Below, piece after piece: positions 8,859 through 16,949 of a DNA stretch of 64,000 nt. The position numbers and the translations under genes were made by a program. The notes under the pieces are model-generated. The model was not told where the DNA came from and made no database searches. It was given only the letters and a program-made list of their open reading frames with translations. Positions within the stretch are counted from its first letter, which is position 1. The number at the start of each line of letters is the position of its first letter. Origin of the DNA: CAYWNA01 sp964459305 (GTDB lineage Bacteria > Planctomycetota > Planctomycetia > Pirellulales > Pirellulaceae). The stretch is taken from positions 14,837 through 78,836 of the forward strand of contig CAYWNA010000027.1 of NCBI GenBank assembly GCA_964459305.1, read 5' to 3'.

Positions 8859-9581
8859 ATACAGCCTCCGAACTGAGTTTCCGTGAACCCAGTATCTCGG
8901 TTTTCCAATGATTGGACAACAGGCTGTACGCTTGTCGCGGGTTTTGAACAGGAGGAAATAGAGTACTTAGCGCGGCAGAGGCGCAACCAAAGAGCTCTTA
9001 CAAGAATATGTAGGACAGGAAGATACGATCTCCGGATTTTCCTGTCTCACATCTTCCTGTTTGAAATCTGCGCAAGAAGGCAACGAATCGAAGGGGAATT
9101 CGAGCAATGCGCGCACGTTGCGCGCATTTTGACCGTTTGCAGGCCTTCAGTCGGGTGGCCGGACACATCACGGAAAGGAACAATCGTGATGTTCTTTGGC
9201 AGTCCCCTGATGCCCTCTGTCATTTCCTCTGCGACCGTCCCTCCTCTGCGGTTAGCTGCCACCGTCCCTCTGGAAAACCGCAGAGAGGGGACAAACGCAG
9301 ACTGGCAAGGCCACAGCCAAATTGGAGCTACCGCTCGGTTTCCACTGGTTCTCGACGGGGAATCTCCGACCCGCTCACGTTGAGAACGGAGTGTTGATGT
9401 TCCTTGGCAGTGCAGATGGCTCGCTCTTCAGGCAGGCTATTCCAAATTTCCGCGTCGTCGTACCAGACCGAAGGCCCACCGAAGAAACTCTGCACGGGCG
9501 TTGGCATCCTGGACTCTGGCGATCTATGATACGGCTGTTTTGGCAGACTTGAATTCGCTACTTTGCCTGAAGGAGAATCCG
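8859..9581. other. gene-free region with short repeats
   Basis: No frame here shows a recognisable protein or a good ribosome site. At 9001-9063 a short motif (GACAGGAAGAT, TTTTCCTGTC, ATCTTCCTGTT) occurs three times in alternating orientation and can fold. A 17-base near-repeat (TGATGTTCYTTGGCAGT) occurs at 9188 and 9395. The stretch looks like decayed DNA with repeat debris; the original content is not recognisable. Confidence 0.5.
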
Positions 9582-10817
9582 ATGCGCACCTTGAACGTTT
9601 GCCTACCTTTGGCGATTCTCGCCGCACTCATCTCGCTGCACCCGGTGGCGGCCTTTGCCGACGAGGCTGATTGGCCGGGCTGGCGAGGAACGAATCATGA
9701 TGGGAATTCGCTCGATACGGGGCTGCTGACCGAGTGGCCGGACGACGGACCCACGCTGTTGTGGAAAGTGGACGACATCGGCGCCGGCTATTCCAGTGTG
9801 GCTGTCAGCGGCGGCTTGGTTTACGCCACCGGCAATGTGGGCGGCACCTTGACCATCTTCGCCTTTGAGCTGGACGGCAAACCGAAGTGGAAAACCGCGT
9901 TCACGGCCGTTGAAGGGCGCGGCCCCAAGGCCTCCCGCGCTACGCCGACGATCGACGAGGGGAACCTTTACCTGATCTCCGGCAGCGGCGTGGTCGGGTG
10001 CTTCGATGCGCAATCGGGCGAACAGAAATGGACCCGTGACCTGCAAACGTTCGGCGGCAAGCCCGGTGGGTGGGGCTACACGGAGTCGGTCTTGATCTGC
10101 GACGATTGGGCCATCGTCAAGCCAGGCGGCGAGAAGTGCATCGTGGCGCTCAACAAGCTCACCGGCCAGACCGTCTGGACGAGTTCCGGATTCGAGGCCG
10201 GCCCGGAGTACAGCTCGTGTCTTCCCGTCGAGTTCGAAGGCCACCGGGTGCTGGTGACCGGCACGCGCGGTGGGCTCGTTTGCGTCGACGCCAGCGACGG
10301 CATGCTCTTGTGGATGAACGACTTCTGCGCGGGCAACACGGCCAACTGTCCCACGCCCGTCTACTCCGACGGATACGTTTTCTGGTCCAACGGCTACGGC
10401 AAGGGCAGCATTTGCATGAAGCTGAAGACCGTCGGCGACAAGGTGGACGCCGACGTTGCCTGGACCACCAAGGACATGATCTGCCATCACGGTGGATACA
10501 TCATCCACAAAGGCTACATCTACGGGAACCACAGCAACGGCTGGTCGTGCCTGGAACTGAAGACAGGCGAGCTCCAATGGGAAGAGAGGGCCGTGGGCAA
10601 GGGGTCGTTGTGCTTCGCGGACGGCATGCTATACCTGTTCAACGAGCGCGACGGCCAAGCTGGCCTGGCAACCTGCTCACCCGACGGGATGGAGCTGAAA
10701 GGGACCTTTGAAGTCCAGGGCAGCGGCCGCAGTTGGGCCCACCCCGTAGTCGTCGGTGGCCGACTCTACCTGCGATACGCCGGCAACCTGTACTGCTTCG
10801 ATGTCACCGCGAAGTAG
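9582..10817 (+). CDS. PQQ-like beta-propeller exported protein
   Basis: The 411-residue protein has a signal peptide (residues 1-25) and then the planctomycete signature ADWPGWRGTNHDGNSLDTGL, followed by repeated propeller blades of the PQQ-binding-like/quinoprotein type (WKVDDIGAGYSSVAVSGG, ALNKLTGQTVWTSSG, CLELKTGELQWEERAVG). Such proteins are common in planctomycetes and are usually exported. They look like BamB or alcohol dehydrogenase propellers but lack the rest of either system. AGGAG lies 7 bases before the ATG at 9582. Cofactor binding is not demonstrable from sequence. No operon partner is visible. Confidence 0.82.
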   Translation: MRTLNVCLPLAILAALISLHPVAAFADEADWPGWRGTNHDGNSLDTGLLTEWPDDGPTLLWKVDDIGAGYSSVAVSGGLVYATGNVGGTLTIFAFELDGKPKWKTAFTAVEGRGPKASRATPTIDEGNLYLISGSGVVGCFDAQSGEQKWTRDLQTFGGKPGGWGYTESVLICDDWAIVKPGGEKCIVALNKLTGQTVWTSSGFEAGPEYSSCLPVEFEGHRVLVTGTRGGLVCVDASDGMLLWMNDFCAGNTANCPTPVYSDGYVFWSNGYGKGSICMKLKTVGDKVDADVAWTTKDMICHHGGYIIHKGYIYGNHSNGWSCLELKTGELQWEERAVGKGSLCFADGMLYLFNERDGQAGLATCSPDGMELKGTFEVQGSGRSWAHPVVVGGRLYLRYAGNLYCFDVTAK

Positions 10818-10884
10818 CGGCGTGGCAGATCACGGGAGACAGAAAGATCGAGGACAAGAATATGGATTCTGGCGTGATGACTGT

Positions 10885-11036
10885 CCGTTTTTTCTGCGGC
10901 CGAGCACGTGGCAGAGGAGGCCCTGGATGAGGACGGCCAGATTCTGGTCGACAAACTGGACCCCCTCTGCTACCAACACTCGAAGTATTGGTCCTGCGGA
11001 AAGAAACTCGGCCGACACGGCTTCTCGCGCAGGTAG
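10885..11036 (+). pseudogene. short 3' remnant, possibly of a flavin reductase
   Basis: A 50-codon open stretch ends at a TAG at 11034 and has no start codon. Two in-frame TGA codons lie just upstream. The peptide has protein-like composition (EALDEDGQILVDKLDPLCY, HSKYWSCGKKLGRHG), and the 'KLDPL.Y ... YW..G..LG' pattern resembles the C-terminus of flavin reductase-like (split-barrel FMN) proteins. The family guess is weak. The call of a decayed coding remnant rests on composition and the missing 5' part. Confidence 0.35.
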
Positions 11037-11083
11037 CCGCGTTTGAGCCCCATCGCTCGCCACAGCCGTTTCTTCAGCATAAC

Positions 11084-12118
11084 TTACCCATTCGGCAGCA
11101 TGACTGCCTTAATGATCGGTTTGGTGCCGTCGATGATGCTTTCCATGATTCCCCGCGTTTGGTCAAAGCCGAAAGTATGAGTCGCCAGGGCCGCGGCATC
11201 TACCAGCCCGTCGCGCAGCAGTCGGTTGGAGACGGGGAAGTTAATCGCGGGCTCGGCGAAGGTTGGTATCAGCGAGATCTTTCGGAAGACCAGATCGTTG
11301 ACGTCTACATTGATCGTGCTCTTGCCGCCGAAATCCAGGCCGTAGAACGTGATGATCCCGCCGAATTTGATGATTTTCAGCGCGTCTTGCATGCTCTCAG
11401 GCGGTGACGACACGATGACGCGATCGACACCATTTGGGAATTTCTTCTTGACCTCGGCCTCCACGTCCTGTTTGCCAACCTCGATGAAATCGTCGCATCC
11501 CATTTTGGCAGCCAAGTCCAGGCGGGCGCGTTCGCGTTCGTTGTCCGCGGGCAGTCCGGTAATCACCACGTAGCCGGCACCGTAGAGCTTGGCGACACGA
11601 GCGGACATCAAACCGAGCGGTCCGGGCCCGAGCACGGCCACGCTGCCGCCGATGGGGATGTCGGCGTTCAGCACGGAGGTCAACGACACGGCCAGCGGTT
11701 CGGTCAAGCAGGCCGCGACATGGTCGAGCCCCTCGTACTTGACGAGGCTGTTGAAGCGAACCGACATGTATTCGCCCATGCCCGGCTGGCCGTCGATGTC
11801 GTACATATTGCGACAGAACTGCGGCTGGCCGCTCTTGCAGTTCTCGCAGACGCCGCACATCGTGCAGTCCTCGACGATCACGCTATCGCCCGGTTTGACC
11901 GTGGTGACGTTCTTGCCCACCTCCACAACTTCGGCCGAAATCTCGTGGCCCAGCGCCATGGGATCGTCCGCCCAGTCGCGAACGAAATTGATGTCCGTGC
12001 CGCAGACACCGCACGCCCGCACCTTGACGATCACGTGATCCTCGTCAGGCGGCGGTATGTCGCGTACGCGTTCCTGGATGTCCAAGTACTTTTTTCCGAA
12101 CAGTCCTCTGCTTTGCAT
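11084..12118 (-). CDS. zinc-dependent medium-chain alcohol/polyol dehydrogenase
   Basis: The 344-residue protein is a medium-chain dehydrogenase. The catalytic zinc site shows C39 in ACGVCGTD and H58-E59 in GHE. The structural zinc site is C88, C91, C94 and C102 (CGVCENC ... QFC). A Rossmann fold follows (AVLGPGPLGLMSARVAK). It resembles sorbitol/threonine 3-dehydrogenase-type enzymes and would oxidise a secondary alcohol, with NAD(P) likely. It lies 18 bases downstream of the aminotransferase, same strand, with nagA further upstream, which points to amino-sugar or aminocyclitol metabolism. The exact substrate is not deducible. Confidence 0.83.
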   Translation of the reverse strand: MQSRGLFGKKYLDIQERVRDIPPPDEDHVIVKVRACGVCGTDINFVRDWADDPMALGHEISAEVVEVGKNVTTVKPGDSVIVEDCTMCGVCENCKSGQPQFCRNMYDIDGQPGMGEYMSVRFNSLVKYEGLDHVAACLTEPLAVSLTSVLNADIPIGGSVAVLGPGPLGLMSARVAKLYGAGYVVITGLPADNERERARLDLAAKMGCDDFIEVGKQDVEAEVKKKFPNGVDRVIVSSPPESMQDALKIIKFGGIITFYGLDFGGKSTINVDVNDLVFRKISLIPTFAEPAINFPVSNRLLRDGLVDAAALATHTFGFDQTRGIMESIIDGTKPIIKAVMLPNG

Positions 12119-12136
12119 GATTGAATTCTCCTGTGA

Positions 12137-13465
12137 TCAGCCGACGCCGTAGAGCGCGCCGTCGAAGCCTACCTTGACGTCGTCGTCTGCGTGGTCCATC
12201 ACCTCGCCTAGGTTGTCGAAGACCTTTTGGAATACCGCGACCACCTTCTCGCACAAATCCAGACCGTTGGGCGGATGGATGCAATGCACGTTGGTATAGC
12301 TTTCGCAGTACGCCTGGGACACCGGATAGTCGTTGACGTCGTACTTGTACGTGATACCTTTGGCCTCGTTGATCGCCCACGGATACCGGTCGCCGACACC
12401 GATCATGCTCTGAAAGAGGTCCTGGGCCGGCGTCGGCATGACTTGCCATTGCCCGACCAGTACGCCGTCCTTGGAGAGGGCCTTTTCGATGGCGATCCGG
12501 AACCGGCGGGGATCTGCATCGATGCCGGCCGCTTGCGGGTCGAAGCGAACCGGGTAGAACCAGTAGACGTGTTTGCAGTCGGGCGGGGAGTAGGGAGGGA
12601 TGACGCCCGGAATCTGGCCTAACTCACGGCTGAGGTATTCAGCGTTGCGGATGCGTGTATCGTTGAGTTCGTTCAGGTGTTTGAGCTGACCACGGGCCAG
12701 TGCCGCAGGCAATTCCTGGTTGCGATACATGTAGCCGAGAATGGACGAATTGTACTTCTGCCGCAGTGTCTTCTCGTCGCACTCGTCGCCGAAGTAGCGG
12801 ACCAGGTCGCCTTTCTTCACAACGTCGTCATCATTGGTAACGAACAGTCCGCCTTCGCCGCCGCAGAGGTTTTTCAGGTTGTTCAGGCTGAACGCCCCGG
12901 CGATACCAATGGTGCCGCACATCCGGCCCTTGTACTCGGCCCCGTGGGCCTGGCACGCGTCCTCGATGATGTGCAGATTATGCTTCTTGGCGATCTCGAC
13001 AATTGGATCCATATCGGCCGGGCACCCCTGGATGTGAACGGGGATGATGGCCTTGGTCCGTTCGGTAATGGCCGCTTCGATCTTGGCCGGATCCATCGTG
13101 TAGGTCTTCGGTTCGATATCAACGAAGATTGGGATGGCCATTTGGTGTATGACACAGGATGCAGTCGCCAGGAAGGTATAGGCCGGCACGAGCACTTCGT
13201 CGCCGGGCCCCACGTCAACCGCCGCCAACCCCATGTGCAGCGCCGCGGTGCCGCTGCCGGTGGTCAGGCAGTGTTTGGCGCCGGTAAATTCGGCCCATTC
13301 CTTTTCGAGGGCAACCACCTGAGTTCCGGTGCCACCGGCGACGATGCCGCTATCAAGAACCTCGTTGACGAACCTGCGGTCGTCGTCCGTGATGACGGGC
13401 CAGTTCTTGTAGTCGCTTCGCTGCAGAGCAGGTGTCCCACCGCTGATGGCCAATTTCTCCGCCAT
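12137..13465 (-). CDS. DegT/DnrJ/EryC1/StrS-family aminotransferase
   Basis: The 442-residue PLP enzyme has the family landmarks: SGIVAGGTGTQVVALE near the N-terminus, GTGSGTAALHMGL-like substrate/PLP segment (TTGSGTAALHMGL), the DACQAHGAEY motif, and the Schiff-base lysine in GAFSLNNLKNLCGGEGG. The ATG at 13465 has GGAGG 5 bases upstream. The family transaminates keto-sugars or keto-cyclitols such as scyllo-inosose. The dehydrogenase directly downstream could make the keto substrate by oxidising the alcohol, a pairing seen in aminocyclitol and amino-sugar routes. That is inference from order. Confidence 0.86.
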   Translation of the reverse strand: MAEKLAISGGTPALQRSDYKNWPVITDDDRRFVNEVLDSGIVAGGTGTQVVALEKEWAEFTGAKHCLTTGSGTAALHMGLAAVDVGPGDEVLVPAYTFLATASCVIHQMAIPIFVDIEPKTYTMDPAKIEAAITERTKAIIPVHIQGCPADMDPIVEIAKKHNLHIIEDACQAHGAEYKGRMCGTIGIAGAFSLNNLKNLCGGEGGLFVTNDDDVVKKGDLVRYFGDECDEKTLRQKYNSSILGYMYRNQELPAALARGQLKHLNELNDTRIRNAEYLSRELGQIPGVIPPYSPPDCKHVYWFYPVRFDPQAAGIDADPRRFRIAIEKALSKDGVLVGQWQVMPTPAQDLFQSMIGVGDRYPWAINEAKGITYKYDVNDYPVSQAYCESYTNVHCIHPPNGLDLCEKVVAVFQKVFDNLGEVMDHADDDVKVGFDGALYGVG

Positions 13466-13581
13466 GTTTTCCTCCCTTGTTGTCAATTAAGTCATTGCCT
13501 TTTGGTTTTGTGCTTCACGGCATCCAAGACCCACACGCGATGAACGCGTGCTGCCATTCCGCCCGCGGGGGAAAATGACTC

Positions 13582-13659
13582 GTTTAACCGCAAGCCGGAG
13601 GCGTGCGCGTAATCCGCTGGCCTTGCCCATTCGCGCACGCCTCCGGCTTGCGGTTAAAC
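13582..13659. repeat. hairpin with CGTTTAACCG tips, copy 1
   Basis: Two perfect 28-base arms (13582-13609 and 13632-13659) surround a 22-base loop between nagA and the aminotransferase gene. The outer ends read GTTTAACCGCAAGCCGGAG. The terminal bases match those of the hairpin at 50729-50810 although the inner stems differ. It may act as an intercistronic hairpin in the nagA transcript. Confidence 0.85.
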
Positions 13660-13701
13660 AAGCAAACGTGTCAAGCCTGAGGGAGAGCCGTATACCCGCC
13701 A

Positions 13702-14877
13702 CTATTTTTCATAAACAACAGCACCCGCTGCGATCGTGTACAGCAAGTGTAAATCCTCATCCAAAACGATCAAGTCTGCGTCCTTGCCGACCGCGATTTC
13801 TCCTTTGGTCAGCCCCATCAACCGGGCCGGGTTTCTCGACCAGACGTGGCTGGCCGTGGCGATGTCTTTGCCAAACATCCGAGCGACGTTGCGAAGACCC
13901 CGGACGGGCGTCAGCGCGCTGCCAGCCAGTATCATGTCTCGATCCAACAGCCGTACGCCGTCGTTGGGATCCCGAACCACGACGTTGCCCCAATCGCCGG
14001 GCGGCGTATATTGCCCGGGCGGCAATCCCGCACCGAAATTGCTGTCGGTTACGAAAACGAGTTTATCGGCCGGCTTGCAGCGAAATGCCTTTTCCACAAG
14101 CATCGGGTCCACGTGCGTGCCATCGCCGATGATCTCACATGACAACCGGTCCTCGATCAGCAAATAGTCTACCAGCCCGGGCGCATAGATGTCTGGGTCC
14201 GGGTCCTTCCTTTCCGGCATGTAGAAAAAGACATCAAACAAGTGCGTCACCAACCTAGCACCGGCGTCCACCGCGGCGCGGCCCTGCTGGATCGTTGCCC
14301 GTGTATGGGCGATGCTGCAAACGACGCCCTCGTCGGACAGTTGCCGAATGAGTTCGGGTGCCCCCTCCAATTCCGGTGAAACGTCGCAAATCTTGACGTG
14401 ACCGCCACCGGCCGCCAACAACATCTGCGTTGTCTCCGGGCTGATCGATGCAAGGGCATTGGCCGACCCGCCGCTGGCGATGGCGAGGTAGGGGGATTCA
14501 AGCCGAAAGCCGCCTACCTGCGGCAGATGACGCAAATCGTCTGTCTCGCGGCGATGCCGCTCCATGTGCCTGGCGTTTTCTTCAGGCGGACAAAACAGGC
14601 TCGGGTAGAAAGTCGTGGTCCCGTGCGATGCCTCGATCCGGGCGTACTCGGCCAGATCGCCCGTTTCGGCAGATATGGTGTGTATGCTGTGCGTGTGCAG
14701 GTCGATCAGACCCGGCAAGGCGTAGCCGCCCGCCGCATCAATCACGGTTTCTGCCTTCAGATCCGGCCCAATTTCCTGGATCCGACCGTTCTCGATACGG
14801 ACATCGCAAGCGAGAAGCTCGCCGCTGGGTAATAGCACATTCCCATTCTTGATGACCAGTGGCTTAAGCTCGTTCAC
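13702..14877 (-). CDS. nagA: N-acetylglucosamine-6-phosphate deacetylase (NagA-like amidohydrolase)
   Basis: The 391-residue cytoplasmic enzyme would remove acetate from N-acetylglucosamine-6-phosphate. The amidohydrolase metal and substrate residues are present in order: HTHS in GLIDLHTHSIHT, the Glu of GGFRLESPYL, His in CSIAHTRAT, His in ARLVTHLFDVF, and the catalytic Asp in FVTDSNFGAG. HLFDVF departs from the usual HLFNAM, so a related acetylamino-sugar is possible. A GTG at 14877 with GGGGAGG 4 bases upstream is the likely start; an in-frame TTG lies 15 bases earlier. It heads the minus-strand cluster with the aminotransferase and dehydrogenase. Confidence 0.8.
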   Translation of the reverse strand: MNELKPLVIKNGNVLLPSGELLACDVRIENGRIQEIGPDLKAETVIDAAGGYALPGLIDLHTHSIHTISAETGDLAEYARIEASHGTTTFYPSLFCPPEENARHMERHRRETDDLRHLPQVGGFRLESPYLAIASGGSANALASISPETTQMLLAAGGGHVKICDVSPELEGAPELIRQLSDEGVVCSIAHTRATIQQGRAAVDAGARLVTHLFDVFFYMPERKDPDPDIYAPGLVDYLLIEDRLSCEIIGDGTHVDPMLVEKAFRCKPADKLVFVTDSNFGAGLPPGQYTPPGDWGNVVVRDPNDGVRLLDRDMILAGSALTPVRGLRNVARMFGKDIATASHVWSRNPARLMGLTKGEIAVGKDADLIVLDEDLHLLYTIAAGAVVYEK

Positions 14878-15084
14878 GTGCCCTCCCCGCAATTGGCGCC
14901 CAACAGACTACCAAGAGCCAACCCGCTCTCACGGTAAGCAACGGCATCGAAACCGGAACCTCGGCGAACCGTAAGCTTCTGCACTCGGCCCGCTCATTGT
15001 ATCATCCAAAGCAATGGCGCCTAGAATTCCAAAGCAAGGTGTATGGCCGGATTCGTTGATGATCGCCTGGCTAATCCGTCCCAC

Positions 15085-15111
15085 GTGTCAATTCTGGCCG
15101 CGGGCGGTATA
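15085..15111. repeat. GGCCGCGGG-tail element, partial copy
   Basis: The run GTGTCAATTCTGGCCGCGGG and following GCGGTATA match the tails of the composite elements at 23758-23784 and 56590-56614. The hairpin half of those elements is not present here, so this is a partial or decayed copy. It sits 60 bases before the aldose epimerase. Confidence 0.6.
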
Positions 15112-15170
15112 GTATGCCAGGATGCCGTTGTTGGCACGGCTTGGCTGAGGTGTGGTAGCGAGGATAGACG

Positions 15171-16115
15171 ATGAGCGTTGAGACCGTCACGATATGCGAC
15201 TCTGCGAGCGGAGCAGAAGCGAAGATACTTGTCGGCTTCGGGTTCAGTTGTTATCAGTACCGCGTTCCACGCGACGGTGAAACAATCGATGTGATTTGGT
15301 CGGAGCCCGGTTTCGAGCACGGCGACAAACGAGCATCCGGCAGCGGCAATCCAATCCTCTTCCCCTATCCCGGCCGCATTCGCGGCAAGACGCTGGACTG
15401 GGAAGGGTGCACCTATCCGCTCGAAGGAGACGACGGTCGTGGTAATGCAATTCACGGCTTTGTGCACACTCGCCCATGGCGGGTCGTCGAACGGAGGGAC
15501 CATCGTGTGGTCGGCCAGTTTCAGCCATCCGAAGACGATTCGCAACTCCTGACTTGTTGGCCTGCTGATTTTCGTATCACCGTAGCGTACGAGGTGTCCG
15601 GCACGACGCTGCATGCCGCTTTCATCGTCGAGAATCCTGATCGCGTGCCACTGCCGTGCGGACTTGGGCTGCATCCGTACTTCTGCGTTCCGCTTGGTGG
15701 CAACGCCGCAGACGGTTGCCGAGTGCAACTGCCGGTTTCCCAGCGGTGGGAACTGGCAGAGATGCTGCCTACCGGCAAGCGGTCGGCGGTGGATAATCCC
15801 GATTCTTATCGCGCAGGGCTGTCCTTTGGGGACATGGCTTTCGATGATGTTTTCAGTGGCCTTCTGTATGAGGAGGGGCTTTGCACCTGCCGAGTGGTCG
15901 ATCCGAGCAGCGGACGCAAGTTGTCTGTCGAGTTCGACGATGCCTTCGGCCATTGCGTGGTTTTCAATCCGCCGCATCGCGAAGCCGTCTGTATCGAGCC
16001 ATACACCTGTGTCCCGAATGCCGTCGAGTTGCGTAATGCCGGCGCGGAGACGGGGCTGCGGATTCTACCACCGGGCGAATCATTCCAAGCCCGGTTGGCG
16101 ATCCGGCTGGAGTGA
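15171..16115 (+). CDS. aldose 1-epimerase family protein
   Basis: The 314-residue cytoplasmic protein has the galactose mutarotase fold. Catalytic-site landmarks are visible: NPILFPYPGRI, His in AIHGFVHTRPW, His in GLGLHPYF and the Glu in CIEPYT. It would interconvert alpha and beta anomers of an aldose or its phosphate. The start ATG at 15171 lacks a strong ribosome site. Its last 36 bases overlap the 3' end of the oppositely oriented rsmD gene. It sits beside the amino-sugar cluster, but on the opposite strand. Confidence 0.82.
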   Translation: MSVETVTICDSASGAEAKILVGFGFSCYQYRVPRDGETIDVIWSEPGFEHGDKRASGSGNPILFPYPGRIRGKTLDWEGCTYPLEGDDGRGNAIHGFVHTRPWRVVERRDHRVVGQFQPSEDDSQLLTCWPADFRITVAYEVSGTTLHAAFIVENPDRVPLPCGLGLHPYFCVPLGGNAADGCRVQLPVSQRWELAEMLPTGKRSAVDNPDSYRAGLSFGDMAFDDVFSGLLYEEGLCTCRVVDPSSGRKLSVEFDDAFGHCVVFNPPHREAVCIEPYTCVPNAVELRNAGAETGLRILPPGESFQARLAIRLE

Positions 16116-16751
16116 ACCAACCCTGTTGATGCCGATCACCGCCGGGGGATAGGTGCGGACATCCCAATCGCCCAGGTCTGCCAGGTGGCCGAAGTCGAAT
16201 CGCTTATCCGCCTCGACGGCGAACAGGCTTCCTTGGGGTGCTCGTTCGTGCAAAGTGCGGATCAGTTCGAACATGTCGCTGGGGCAATTCACGTAGAAAT
16301 CGTAGGGAGGGGAGCAGAGGACGAGCCACGTGTGGCCGGTCAGCTCCGTCCAGTCCTGCTGCCGACGGACCCATAGAAAAACGTTGGCGGCAACGACTCC
16401 GGCCTGGCCGCCGACGTCCAACGTGGCGATGTTTTGCTCGATGATCCTTGACGTCGGGAAGTGACGTTCGATGAATGTGGCGCGGGCCGCGCCGCGGCTG
16501 AGTGCCTCGAGGCCCAGAGCGCCCGTACCGGCAAACAAGTCGATGGCGTGCGTGCCTTTGACGGTTGGGCCAACCAGGTTAAAGAGGGCCTCGCGCACAC
16601 GGTCCTTCATCGGTCGCGTCCGCGGATCGCCGGTGTAGACGATCGACCGGCCGCGAAACGTGCCGCCGATGATCCTCAGTGGCTTGTCCGGCCCAGCGCG
16701 AGCCGGCCGTGCCGGCTTGGAACGTCTCGTTGAACCTTTTTTCCGTGCCAT
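16080..16751 (-). CDS. rsmD: 16S rRNA methyltransferase RsmD family
   Basis: The 223-residue protein has a basic N-terminal tail, then RIIGGTFRGR (the RsmD signature), TRPMKDRVREALFN, the SAM-binding motif I DLFAGTGALGLEALSRGA and the N6/N2-methyltransferase motif IV as SPPYDFY. RsmD normally has DPPF/Y, so the leading serine is a departure. It would methylate guanine 966 of 16S rRNA. It converges with the aldose epimerase gene, sharing 36 bases at the 3' ends. Confidence 0.85.
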   Translation of the reverse strand: MARKKGSTRRSKPARPARAGPDKPLRIIGGTFRGRSIVYTGDPRTRPMKDRVREALFNLVGPTVKGTHAIDLFAGTGALGLEALSRGAARATFIERHFPTSRIIEQNIATLDVGGQAGVVAANVFLWVRRQQDWTELTGHTWLVLCSPPYDFYVNCPSDMFELIRTLHERAPQGSLFAVEADKRFDFGHLADLGDWDVRTYPPAVIGINRVGSLQPDRQPGLE

Positions 16752-16949
16752 CGTACTGTGAGTAACTCGCTGTCTGGTAACAAGTTGCGAGGCGAGGACG
16801 CCGCCGGTGCCGGTCCTGTCGCGGTCGCGTGTTGCTGCCGAATAGGTGCCGATGGCACCTTTTATCTCGCCAGGACTATGCTAACCTTTATGGCTTCGTT
16901 GAAAAGTGGATTATGATCTTGGTTGACAGGTATTTGGGAGGACTATTTG

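Noticed and set aside
8883..9383. 166-codon plus-strand frame in the gene-free region
   Set aside because: No ribosome site, no recognisable motif, and it crosses the short inverted repeats.
9603..10577. 324-codon minus-strand frame opposite the PQQ-like gene
   Set aside because: Antisense shadow without motifs; the plus strand encodes a clear propeller.
12677..13543. 288-codon plus-strand frame opposite the aminotransferase
   Set aside because: Antisense to the PLP enzyme with its Schiff-base motif.
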